Made by a program: the position numbers and the translations under genes. This document shows positions 1-7,449 of a stretch of 64,000 bases of DNA, piece by piece (within the stretch, counting starts at the first letter, position 1; each line of letters opens with the position of its first letter). The stretch covers positions 2,897,450 through 2,961,449 of the forward strand of contig NZ_KB889965.1 of NCBI RefSeq assembly GCF_000372865.1. Reading direction: 5' to 3'. Source of the stretch: Methylosarcina fibrata AML-C10. GTDB lineage: Bacteria > Pseudomonadota > Gammaproteobacteria > Methylococcales > Methylomonadaceae. The notes beneath the pieces are model-generated. The model worked only from the letters and a program-made list of their open reading frames with translations. It had not been told where the DNA came from and ran no database searches.

Positions 1-130
1 AGCGGGCCAGCGCCGAGGGCAAAGGCTGTGCGGGAATGTTGAACGGCTCGGCAATGACCGTCGCCGGCGCCAACAGCGCGGCGGTCAGCATGGCGGGGCG
101 GAAAGAAAAAGGCAACGGGGTCGACGGCAT
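1..130 (-). CDS. TonB-dependent siderophore receptor, N-terminal fragment (cut by window edge)
   Basis: Only the first 43 codons are inside the window. The ATG at 130 is preceded by a good ribosome site (AAGGAG, 8 nt away). The visible peptide has a hydrophobic signal peptide ending near a VIAE junction, followed by FNIPAQPLPSALAR, which is the opening of the STN (secretin/TonB short N-terminal) signalling domain seen in all the other receptors here. It is the last gene of a sigma-FecR-receptor module reading leftwards. The barrel lies outside the window, so substrate and completeness cannot be judged. Confidence 0.85.
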   Translation of the reverse strand, partial: MPSTPLPFSFRPAMLTAALLAPATVIAEPFNIPAQPLPSALAR

Positions 131-207
131 AAACTCAATTCTCCTTGGTCAAAAACTCGGGTTGTGACACAAGACGAAACAAGCGGGGCTTTACCCTTAG
201 TGCCGAT

Positions 208-218
208 AAAAAATTTTT
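208..218 (-). promoter_or_regulatory. A/T tract upstream of receptor, candidate ECF promoter element
   Basis: Read on the minus strand this is AAAAATTTTTT, 78-88 nt before the receptor ATG at 130. Similar tracts precede the other receptors in the window. A downstream TTTCGTCTTG could be the -10 part, because CGTC-type -10 sites are common for iron-starvation ECF sigmas. Promoter function is inferred. Confidence 0.35.
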
Positions 219-261
219 GAAATCCTTACCTTGGGAGGCTGCCGTAAAAGTCAATACAGAA

Positions 262-292
262 CCTTCTCCCCGAGGAAGAGGCAGGGAGAGGG
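262..292. repeat. Imperfect hairpin followed by a T run
   Basis: Arms CCTTCTCCC (262-270) and GGGAGAGGG (284-292) pair over 9 bp with one G-U pair and are followed by TTTTT at 295-299. It would terminate plus-strand transcription, but no plus gene ends here, so it is more likely a dispersed short palindrome. A related hairpin lies at 2926-2946. Confidence 0.35.
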
Positions 293-323
293 GGTTTTTA
301 CGGCCTTCTCCTTTGGCGAAGGG

Positions 324-1277
324 TTAATACAATACGACCACGCCGCCCGGAATCCGCACCGCCCGGGCGTGCAATATGGCGGTAAGTGCATCGACGACCC
401 CGTCAGGGTCGTCGGCATTGAAAATGCCGCTGATCCTTCGTTCGGCCAGAGTCCGGCTCACCACAGCAATAGGCCCCGCTCGATAGCGGTTGACCTCCGC
501 GACCACTTCTGCCAGGGGTTGCCGATAGAACACCACCTGGCCGCGCCGCCAGGCCAAAAGGGTGTCCACATCACCTGCGGACAGGGCCTCAAAACGGCCG
601 TCCCGATAGCCGATCTGCCGCCGGGCAGAAACGGAGACCGACGCCATGCCGGAACTGACCGCCACCACGCCTTCGCTGACCGTCACCTGTACCGCTCCGG
701 CCTGCTTTCTGACGTCGAAAGCCGTGCCTACCGCGCGCGCTTCGACGTTGCCGCCGGCAACGATGAACGGCCGTTTTTTATTCGGCGCGACTTCGAAATA
801 GGCCTCGCCGCGCAACAAGTCGATCCGCCGCTCCGCGTTCGAATAATGTACGGCCAGGGCGGTATCGGTATTCAGGAGCAAGCGCGAACCGTCGTCCAGA
901 GTGACGGACAGGCGCTCGCCCGAAGCGGTACGGTAATCGCTCACCGCGTTTTGGTAAAACGTCGGCAACCGAACCGAAACAACGGCCAACAGCAAAGCCA
1001 GACAAGGCCATGCCATCCGGAGGCCGGGCCTCGACGGCGGAGCCATCACAGACGCTTCGGCAGCCAGCCGGGCATGAACATTGACGGCCGGTGCGCGCAG
1101 CACCGTCCATAAATCCTCGATACGTTGATAAGCCTGCCGGTGCCGCGGGTCGGCTTTAAGCCAGGCGTCAAACCGCGCTCTGTCGTCGGCACTGACGTCG
1201 TCGGCCCGGAGGCGGGCAAACCACGTCGCGGCCTGATCGGAAATACGGGATGCGGTCCTGAAAGGTCGTTCTACCAT
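324..1277 (-). CDS. FecR-type anti-sigma/sigma regulator (317 aa)
   Basis: Inner-membrane regulator that would hold its partner sigma inactive and pass on the signal from the receptor STN domain. Residues about 13-60 form the cytoplasmic DUF4880 region (ATWFARL and FDAWLKADPRHRQAY), a membrane helix lies near 88-105, and the FecR domain spans about 115-210 (DDGSRLLLNTDTA, LLRGEAYFEV, RPFIVAGG). The C-terminal part carries the GIFNADDP motif typical of the family. I chose the ATG at 1277; a TTG at 1295 is possible in frame but less likely. It lies 62 bp after the sigma gene and about 190 bp before the receptor at 130, so the three form one module. Confidence 0.92.
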   Translation of the reverse strand: MVERPFRTASRISDQAATWFARLRADDVSADDRARFDAWLKADPRHRQAYQRIEDLWTVLRAPAVNVHARLAAEASVMAPPSRPGLRMAWPCLALLLAVVSVRLPTFYQNAVSDYRTASGERLSVTLDDGSRLLLNTDTALAVHYSNAERRIDLLRGEAYFEVAPNKKRPFIVAGGNVEARAVGTAFDVRKQAGAVQVTVSEGVVAVSSGMASVSVSARRQIGYRDGRFEALSAGDVDTLLAWRRGQVVFYRQPLAEVVAEVNRYRAGPIAVVSRTLAERRISGIFNADDPDGVVDALTAILHARAVRIPGGVVVLY

Positions 1278-1339
1278 GGCACAAGGCGGTCTCAAATAAA
1301 TCCCATTATGATGACGAGTTCGGCTTTATGCGGCAAGGG

Positions 1340-1846
1340 CTAAGTAATGGAGTCCGCATCCGCCTGCAACCGACTCAGCGCCTTGCGCATGTGGCTCTCG
1401 ACGGTACGGACGGAGATTCCCAATTCCTCGGCCACTTCAGCATACGATCTGCCTTCGACCCGGCACAGCAGGAAGACGCTGCGGCACTGCGGCGGCAAAG
1501 CGTGGATCAAGGTTTCGAAGCGATCCATTTGCTGGCGCGCCGCCAGCACGCGATCCGGTCCCGGCTTTACGCAAACGATATCTTCCTCCGGTTGTCCCAC
1601 GTAACGCTGCTGTTGCCGCATTCGCGAGCGCAAATGATCCAGCGCCAGATTATCGGCTACCCGGAACATGAAAGCGTGCCAGTTTTTGATTTCATCGCCG
1701 GCCGGATAATCGGCCAGACGCAGGTAGGTTTCCTGAAGCAGATCGGCCGCGGCTTCGCTGCATTGCACGCGGCGCAACAAATAACGCCGAAGTTCCTGAC
1801 GTGATCTCAGAAAAACTTGCAAAAGATCGTGCTCCAATGAAGCCAT
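1340..1846 (-). CDS. FecI-type ECF sigma factor (168 aa)
   Basis: Cytoplasmic ECF sigma factor of the iron-uptake signalling type. Region 2 is visible around AAADLLQETYLRLADYP and LALDHLRSR, and region 4 as LPPQCRSVFLLCRVEGRSY followed by the helix-turn-helix EELGISVRTVESHM. It is expected to transcribe the receptor downstream (start at 130) under control of the FecR encoded just after it. The ATG at 1846 gives a normal N-terminus; a TTG at 1882 would add 12 unlikely residues. A tandem operator-like repeat lies 230-264 bp upstream. Confidence 0.93.
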   Translation of the reverse strand: MASLEHDLLQVFLRSRQELRRYLLRRVQCSEAAADLLQETYLRLADYPAGDEIKNWHAFMFRVADNLALDHLRSRMRQQQRYVGQPEEDIVCVKPGPDRVLAARQQMDRFETLIHALPPQCRSVFLLCRVEGRSYAEVAEELGISVRTVESHMRKALSRLQADADSIT

Positions 1847-2075
1847 AAAAAATGATAGAGAAATGCCGAATTCAAAGAACAACGGAAACAGGGAAAGTTT
1901 GTCGACAACCGTCCGGTTACTGAAGGCAATAACCGTGCCGATATGGGCAACATCTTAAAGAACCGAATTTCTTTCAGCCTCCAAGCAGTCTGGCTCCGCC
2001 ATGAAACCGGATGCAAATACGGGCGTCCGGCTTTGTTAAGGGATAGCCGGAACAGGGCAGGATAATGCTGAATGC

Positions 2076-2110
2076 ACGATATGACGCAGCCGATTGTGTC
2101 AAGTGACGCA
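2076..2110. promoter_or_regulatory. Tandem 13-bp operator-like repeat (site A)
   Basis: Two copies, ACGATATGACGCA at 2076-2088 and GTCAAGTGACGCA at 2098-2110, are offset by 22 bp. They lie in the 364-bp gene-free stretch 1847-2210 between the divergent sigma gene and the Uma2 gene. The pair matches sites found upstream of the other sigma genes, which suggests a shared regulator; its identity is unknown. Confidence 0.6.
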
Positions 2111-2210
2111 ATGACGGCGCTCAAAAGCGGATTGACGAAAACGGGTTCGTCCGTTATCTTGAGCGGATATATCGTTGAATTTTTCGAAGATACGGCATAA
2201 AGTGATTCGG

Positions 2211-2819
2211 ATGGCATTACCGCAAGTACCATTTCATCTCAATGCGGAAGATTATTTACGGTACGAATTATCGACGGACGGAAAACACCAGCTCATCGAC
2301 GGTGAAATTTACGCGATGGGCGGCGCAAGCGAGCGTCACAATTTGCTTGCCGGCAATATTTTCAACGAATTTAAAAATAGATTAAAAGGCCGGCCCTGCC
2401 GCACGTTCATGGCGGACATGAAACTCCGGGTGGCCGAAGATTTTTTTTACCCGGACGTGATGGTGATTTGCGGGGAAGACAACGAGAGCGCCTATTACAA
2501 AACCGCGCCGACCGTCATCGTCGAGGTCCTGTCCAAAACCACGCGTAAATTCGATCAAAGCCGAAAGCGGCTGCGCTGCCAATCGCTTCCGACTTTGCAG
2601 GAATACGTGCTGGTCGAACAAGACAAAGGCGAAATCCTGGTTTTCAGCCGTAAAGACGGCTGGCAATCGTTATATTATTACTTGGGCGATGAAATCGTTT
2701 TCCCTTCCCTGAACGTCGCCGTGCCGGTCGAGACGATCTACGAGCAAGTCGACAACGAGGACGTCGCCGCCTTTCTCGAACAAAAACGGCAAAACTCGTC
2801 GGACGAACCCGTCAGATAG
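2211..2819 (+). CDS. Uma2 family (DUF820) putative restriction endonuclease (202 aa)
   Basis: Uma2 proteins have a PD-(D/E)XK nuclease fold and are usually of unknown target. Visible features are the N-terminal LSTDGKHQLIDGEIYAMGG, the strand with FYPDVMVICG (acidic residue) and TVIVEVLSKTTRKFDQSRKR, whose EV and downstream K fit the catalytic core, then TLQEYVLVEQD. One oddity is RLRCQSLP where relatives usually have an aromatic Y-containing helix. The ATG at 2211 fits the family start; a TTG at 2175 is an alternative. It is the only plus-strand gene among minus-strand iron modules, and nothing suggests it works with them. Confidence 0.88.
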   Translation: MALPQVPFHLNAEDYLRYELSTDGKHQLIDGEIYAMGGASERHNLLAGNIFNEFKNRLKGRPCRTFMADMKLRVAEDFFYPDVMVICGEDNESAYYKTAPTVIVEVLSKTTRKFDQSRKRLRCQSLPTLQEYVLVEQDKGEILVFSRKDGWQSLYYYLGDEIVFPSLNVAVPVETIYEQVDNEDVAAFLEQKRQNSSDEPVR

Positions 2820-2925
2820 GTTGACGACGAAGGAACCCCAACGCACCATCGCACCGGGAATGCATTAGGGTTCGCAAGCTCGCCCCAACCTACCGCTCTT
2901 GCCTGACTGGTTATAGCATTCCCGC

Positions 2926-2946
2926 CCCTCTCCCAGAGGGAGAGGG
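2926..2946. terminator. Perfect 9-bp hairpin between convergent genes
   Basis: Arms CCCTCTCCC and GGGAGAGGG with a 3-nt loop lie between the end of the Uma2 gene and the end of the receptor at 3077. The place suits a bidirectional terminator, though no T run follows. It may instead be a dispersed palindrome related to that at 262-292. Confidence 0.4.
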
Positions 2947-3076
2947 AGGTTTATGACTGAATCAGAGCTTCCTCAAGAATGTTAAAAGCCGATCCCGCAC
3001 AGACTTGAACTCGGGAAGTCAGGATAGTAAATCCTTGACGGGAGGCTCAAGACCGTACACTCGAATCGAAAAGGCT

Positions 3077-5512
3077 CTAAAACTCGACGCGCACCGATCC
3101 CATGAACGAGCGCGGCGCGCCGGGGATATTGCCGTAGAAGCGCTGGCTGGCGTCAAAAGTGTCGGCGCCCGAAAAATAGCGTTTGTCCAGCAGATTGTAA
3201 GCATTGAACTGGGCGGTCAGTTTGGTCGCGCCGACCTTGAAGCTGTAGGCGGCCAACGCGTCCCAGGTGAAATAACCGGGCAATTGAAAGCTGTTCTGCG
3301 GATCACCCTGGCGCTGGCTGACCACGCGCATGCCCGTGCCCAAGCTCAAACCTCTTAACAGCGGATCGTCGTTGAAATCGTATTTGGTCCAGAGATTGGA
3401 GGAATGTTTCGGAGCATTCGGAAAGCGGTTGCCCTTTAAATCCAACGCGGTGTCTTCGATCACTTCGGTATTGGTCAACGCATAGTTCGCGATCAGGCTC
3501 CAGTTGTCGGTCAGTTGCCCGGCCACGTCCAGCTCGATGCCGGTACTGCGCGCTTTGCCGATCGGTATCACGTACTGCGCAAAGGCCGACGGACTGACCG
3601 CAATATTGGTTTTCGTCACCGAGAAGAACGCCAAGGTCGAGTTCAGCCGGCCATCGAAAAACTCGGTCTTGAAGCCGCCTTCGTATTGCGTGGCTTCCTG
3701 GGGCTTGACCGGCCTGCCGTCGATGCCCTTGCCGAAATTGTTGCTGCCCAGCGATTCCGTATAGTTGGCATAGACCGACAGCCACGGCAGCGCACGGTAG
3801 AGCACGCCGACGCGCGGGCTGAATTTGCCTTGATCGCGCCCGTTTTGCCGCAATGTGTCTTCCGCGCCGGAGAACGATTGCGAGGAACCGCCGGAACTCA
3901 GGCTGGCCCAATCGTAACGGCCGCCGCCCAAGATGTGCAGCTTGTCCCAAAACACCATCTGATCCTGAAAATACACGCCGTTCCACGATTCGGCGTTCAA
4001 ACTGTAATTGTTCGGATCGGTCGGAAACTTCCCTGGATAAGGCTGAGGATTGTAAATGTCGATGCTGTCGACCAGCGAGCAACAACCCCAAACCGATTTG
4101 GTGTCGTGCTGAAAAAAATCATGCCCAACCAGCAGCGTGTGTTTGACGCCCCAAGTATCCAGATGGCCTATCAAATTGGTGTTGAACGAATAAGTATTGT
4201 CGTCGAGCACGTTGAGGCGCCACAGATAGCGATCTACGAAAACCTGGTCCGGATGAAAGCCGAAAGGAAACGCATCGAGCTGGTTTCTGCCGCCCAGAAA
4301 CGCCGAAAACTGCTGGCTGATCTTCCAGTCGTCATTGAACGCATGCGACCAGTTGAAGTCGACGACTTCGCGTTCCTGGTTGGATGCGGACTGGGGATCG
4401 CTCAACGCGCGGTTGATCGGCAGGTCGACCGGACGGTTGGCGCCGTCCCTAACCGGAAAGCCCTCGTCCCAGGTGAAATCGTCGCGCTGATACTCCATGC
4501 CGATGCCGAATTGCGTGCGATCGGTCGGTTTCCAGCTCAATTGTGGCGCGATGAAAATACGGTCGCGCATCAACAGATCGCGATACGATTTGTTGTTTTG
4601 ATAAGCCAGATTGAAGCGGTAGGCCAATGAGCCGTCCCGGGTCAAAGGACCGGTCGCGTCGGCGGTCGTGCGGTACAGGTCAAACGAACCGAACTGCTGT
4701 TGCAGCGAATAGTAGGGCGTATCGAGCGGCTTTTTGGTGGTCCGGCTGATCATGCCGCCGGGCTCGATGCGTCCATAGAGGATCGCGGCCGGCCCTTTCA
4801 GCACCTCCAATCGTTCGACGTTGGCGGTTTCGGCGGTCCACGAGCTTTCGCGAATGCCGTTGCGGTAGATTGCGCCGTTGGCGTCGAAACCACGCACGAC
4901 GAAATTGTCGTAAGTCGGCGAAGTGCTCAACTGTACGCCGCTGACGTTCTTCAATCCGTCGGCCAATGAAATGGCCTGCTGATCCTGCAACACCGACCGG
5001 GGCACGACCTGGATCGATGCCGGCGTTTCGATAAGCGGCGTGTCGGTACGCGTGGCGGTCGCTGTATCGAGCACCGCATAGTTTTTATTGTACGGATCGT
5101 CTGCCTCGTACTCCGCTTGCCCGGCGACCGTCACCGGCGGCATCGTGTCCATCAATTGGTTCACTTTCAGCGGAGCCTTTTCGATCACGATCGTACCGTT
5201 GCCGATCAGGCGATAACTTAGGCCGCTGTTGCGCAACAGTTTGGACAGCGCCGCTTCCGGAGTGTAGCTGCCGTGCAGCCCCTGGCTCGACAAGCCGGCG
5301 GTGATCCCGGTGTCGTATACCAGTTGCAGGCCTCCCTTTTCCGCCAGGCGGTTCAAGGCGGTGGCCAAAGAGCCTGCCGGAATGTCGAACTGCCGGTTGG
5401 CGCCCTCCGCCCCGGCCCTTGCCGAAAACAGCAGCAACGTACTCAAAGCCAGCGATAGTGCTGCTGCGGCCGAACGGCCCGGACTTCCGCCAGGTGTTGT
5501 GTTCAATGTCAT
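3077..5512 (-). CDS. TonB-dependent ferri-siderophore receptor with STN signalling domain (811 aa)
   Basis: Outer-membrane gated barrel for a ferri-siderophore. After a signal peptide comes the STN domain (FDIPAGSLATALNRLAEKGG to GNGTIVIEK), then a TonB-box-like PPVTVAG, the linker DDPYNKNYAVLDTATATRTD, the plug (IETPASIQVVPRSVL, ERLEVLKGPAAILYGRIEPGG) and a 22-strand-type barrel ending in VRVEF with the usual terminal Phe. An extracellular loop holds adjacent cysteines (GCCSL) just before an IDIYNP motif. The ATG at 5512 has a GGGGGATC ribosome site; the longer reading to 5563 lacks support. It is the last gene of the module with FecR 5603 and sigma 6640. The siderophore cannot be told from sequence. 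Confidence 0.95.
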   Translation of the reverse strand: MTLNTTPGGSPGRSAAAALSLALSTLLLFSARAGAEGANRQFDIPAGSLATALNRLAEKGGLQLVYDTGITAGLSSQGLHGSYTPEAALSKLLRNSGLSYRLIGNGTIVIEKAPLKVNQLMDTMPPVTVAGQAEYEADDPYNKNYAVLDTATATRTDTPLIETPASIQVVPRSVLQDQQAISLADGLKNVSGVQLSTSPTYDNFVVRGFDANGAIYRNGIRESSWTAETANVERLEVLKGPAAILYGRIEPGGMISRTTKKPLDTPYYSLQQQFGSFDLYRTTADATGPLTRDGSLAYRFNLAYQNNKSYRDLLMRDRIFIAPQLSWKPTDRTQFGIGMEYQRDDFTWDEGFPVRDGANRPVDLPINRALSDPQSASNQEREVVDFNWSHAFNDDWKISQQFSAFLGGRNQLDAFPFGFHPDQVFVDRYLWRLNVLDDNTYSFNTNLIGHLDTWGVKHTLLVGHDFFQHDTKSVWGCCSLVDSIDIYNPQPYPGKFPTDPNNYSLNAESWNGVYFQDQMVFWDKLHILGGGRYDWASLSSGGSSQSFSGAEDTLRQNGRDQGKFSPRVGVLYRALPWLSVYANYTESLGSNNFGKGIDGRPVKPQEATQYEGGFKTEFFDGRLNSTLAFFSVTKTNIAVSPSAFAQYVIPIGKARSTGIELDVAGQLTDNWSLIANYALTNTEVIEDTALDLKGNRFPNAPKHSSNLWTKYDFNDDPLLRGLSLGTGMRVVSQRQGDPQNSFQLPGYFTWDALAAYSFKVGATKLTAQFNAYNLLDKRYFSGADTFDASQRFYGNIPGAPRSFMGSVRVEF

Positions 5513-5590
5513 AAAGATCCCCCAGGATTGTTTTTTGGACGTCAACAATCCTCTGACGCGCAACGCGTGCGAAACAGGAGGAGGGGTAAT

Positions 5591-5601
5591 AAAAAAATTT
5601 T
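5591..5601 (-). promoter_or_regulatory. A/T tract upstream of receptor, candidate ECF promoter element
   Basis: Minus-strand AAAATTTTTTT lies 79-89 nt before the receptor ATG at 5512 and abuts the FecR stop codon. A TGTTTCGCA downstream could serve as the -10 part. Function is inferred from recurrence. Confidence 0.35.
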
Positions 5602-5602
5602 G

Positions 5603-6571
5603 CTAGCGATGCAGCCAGATCAGATAACTGCCCAGCCGAATCGATTTGACGTGCAGGGACGTTTCCAGGGCGGCGAGCACCGCCAGCGGCTGATCGGTGC
5701 GAAATACGCCGTTGACGCGGCGCTGCGCAAGTCCGGCATCGCTCATCATCAGATAGCCCTGGTAATAGCGGTTCAGCTCGGCGATCACCTCGCCCAGCGG
5801 CCGGTCTTGAAAAACCAGCACGCCTCGCCGCCAGGCGGTTGCATTGGCGCCGTCGATGCGCTCGACGGCGCCGAACCCCGTGTTGGCATTAAAACGGATC
5901 TGCTGGTTTTGATCGAGGATTCTGCGCGTCGGACCATCGGCCGGACTCCGCATCAGATCGACTGCAACGCGGTGTTCGGTCACGCTGACCTCGGTCTGAC
6001 TGCCTCTCAAGCGGATGTTGAACGCGGTGCCCAACGCAGTGACCGTGCCTCGGCCGGCTTTCACCCTGAAAGGGCGGGCAGCGTCCGGCTGCACTTCAAA
6101 CCAGGCCTCTCCTTCCAGGAGAACCAATTCCCGATGCCGCTCGTCGAGGCGCAGAGTCAGAGCGCTGTTGCCGTTGAGATGGACGACCGAGCCGTCGCTT
6201 AACTGCACGTCCTGCATTTCGCCGAAACCGGTGCGAACGTCGGCCTCGAGCCATAACGGCAAGGAGCCGAACAACCACCAGATCAGACTCAAAGCGGCAA
6301 GAGAGGAAGCCAACCGAACCATTCTGCGCGCCGGCGGTCTTGTTCGCCCGACCGTTTGCTGCTGCGAGAAATACGACTTAATCGCGTCGAGCTCGCCCCA
6401 CAGTCCGCAAACGGCATCGAATGCCCGGCCATGGCGCGGATCGGCCGCCAGCCAGCGGGCGAAAGCGGCCTTTTCCCCGGCGCCGGCGCTGCCGCTGTCG
6501 AGCCGGATCCACCAGTCGGTGGCCGCCTCCCTAATGGCGGATTGCTCCGATGAGCGGTGTGTCGGTTTCAT
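5603..6571 (-). CDS. FecR-type anti-sigma/sigma regulator (322 aa)
   Basis: Transmembrane signalling protein partnered with the sigma at 6640 and the receptor at 3077. The DUF4880 region is at the N-terminus (TDWWIRLDSGSAG, FARWLAADPRHGRAFDAV), a membrane helix runs through LASSLAALSLIWWLFGSLPL, and the FecR domain has LSDGSVVHLNGNSAL, LLEGEAWFEVQPDAARPF and GTVTALGTAFNIRL. The C-terminal part has NGVFRTDQPL. The ATG at 6571 is well placed, 68 bp after the sigma stop. Two conserved tryptophans (DWWIRL) match the pattern by which FecR cytoplasmic tails bind sigma. Confidence 0.93.
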   Translation of the reverse strand: MKPTHRSSEQSAIREAATDWWIRLDSGSAGAGEKAAFARWLAADPRHGRAFDAVCGLWGELDAIKSYFSQQQTVGRTRPPARRMVRLASSLAALSLIWWLFGSLPLWLEADVRTGFGEMQDVQLSDGSVVHLNGNSALTLRLDERHRELVLLEGEAWFEVQPDAARPFRVKAGRGTVTALGTAFNIRLRGSQTEVSVTEHRVAVDLMRSPADGPTRRILDQNQQIRFNANTGFGAVERIDGANATAWRRGVLVFQDRPLGEVIAELNRYYQGYLMMSDAGLAQRRVNGVFRTDQPLAVLAALETSLHVKSIRLGSYLIWLHR

Positions 6572-6639
6572 AAAATAACGGAATTGGATCGGTCGACGGT
6601 CATTATAGGCTCATGGCAGGACGGGGAAAACAACGAGCG

Positions 6640-7146
6640 TTATTGCTCGTCGATTTTTTGCAACGTCTGCAAGGCATGCCGTAAATGCTTTTCGACCATG
6701 TTGCGGCTGATGCCGAGGCGTTCGGCGATTTCAGCCTGGCTCAAGTTTTCGAATTTGCGCAGTATGAATACGGCGCGGCATCTGGGCGGCAGAGTATTGA
6801 CCGCCTCGACCAGTTTGTCCAGCCGTTGCCGGGCAACGGCGATCTGTTCGGGGTTCAGGCCGTCCGCCGGTTGCAATTCTTCACTCGACAAGCCGGCCTG
6901 TTCGGCGTGGCGGCTGCGCACCCGGTTACGGCGCTCGTGATCGGTCGCCAGGTTGGCGGCGATCCGGTGCAGCATCGCGCGGGGATTGTCCGCCTGTTGC
7001 CATAAATTGCCCGAGGACATGCGGTGATACGTTTCCTGGACGATGTCGGCGGCCGTTTCCAGACAACCGCAGCGCCTGAACGTTACCCGGCGCAGTTCCG
7101 GATCATAAAGCTTGATCAGTTGATTGATAAAAGCGACGTTACTCAT
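6640..7146 (-). CDS. FecI-type ECF sigma factor (168 aa)
   Basis: Region 2 shows as ETAADIVQETYHRM and IAANLATDHERRNRVRSRH, and region 4 as LPPRCRAVFILRKFENLS with the helix-turn-helix RLGISRNMVEKHLRHAL. The ATG at 7146 begins the protein. It leads a sigma-FecR-receptor module reading leftwards. Its probable job is transcription of the receptor at 3077. A tandem operator-like repeat lies 159-192 bp upstream. Confidence 0.94.
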   Translation of the reverse strand: MSNVAFINQLIKLYDPELRRVTFRRCGCLETAADIVQETYHRMSSGNLWQQADNPRAMLHRIAANLATDHERRNRVRSRHAEQAGLSSEELQPADGLNPEQIAVARQRLDKLVEAVNTLPPRCRAVFILRKFENLSQAEIAERLGISRNMVEKHLRHALQTLQKIDEQ

Positions 7147-7304
7147 ACCGTGAATGATTTCCAGACAGGTGTACGGACAAACCGGTAATCAAGTTTTATG
7201 CCAATAAAACAGTAGATCGGGCCGGGCAAGACGAAGCTCGATAAAAACCTGCGGCAAACCTGTTCGGCTTCCTGACGCCGGTTCCCTGCCCGGATTTAAA
7301 TTGC

Positions 7305-7338
7305 GTGAAATAACGGATTGGCCGGGTCAAATGACACA
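7305..7338. promoter_or_regulatory. Tandem 13-bp operator-like repeat (site B)
   Basis: GTGAAATAACGGA at 7305-7317 and GTCAAATGACACA at 7326-7338, offset 21 bp. They lie between the sigma start at 7146 and the end of the next receptor at 7450. The second copy is identical to the second copy of site E. Confidence 0.6.
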
Positions 7339-7449
7339 GTGAAATCGACGGGCCGCCCGGACAGGCCTAAAGCGCCGGCGGCCTTTTTCCGAACAGCGGA
7401 CCGGCCTACCGGCCTGTCTCTCCGCAAGCAGAGCCGAAGCGGCTACTCC

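Noticed and set aside
1283-1310. Possible Fur box near the FecR/sigma junction (CCCATTATGATGACG)
   Set aside because: It matches only a few bases of the GATAATGATAATCATTATC consensus and lies between the sigma and FecR genes, not at a promoter. No convincing Fur box was found in the window.
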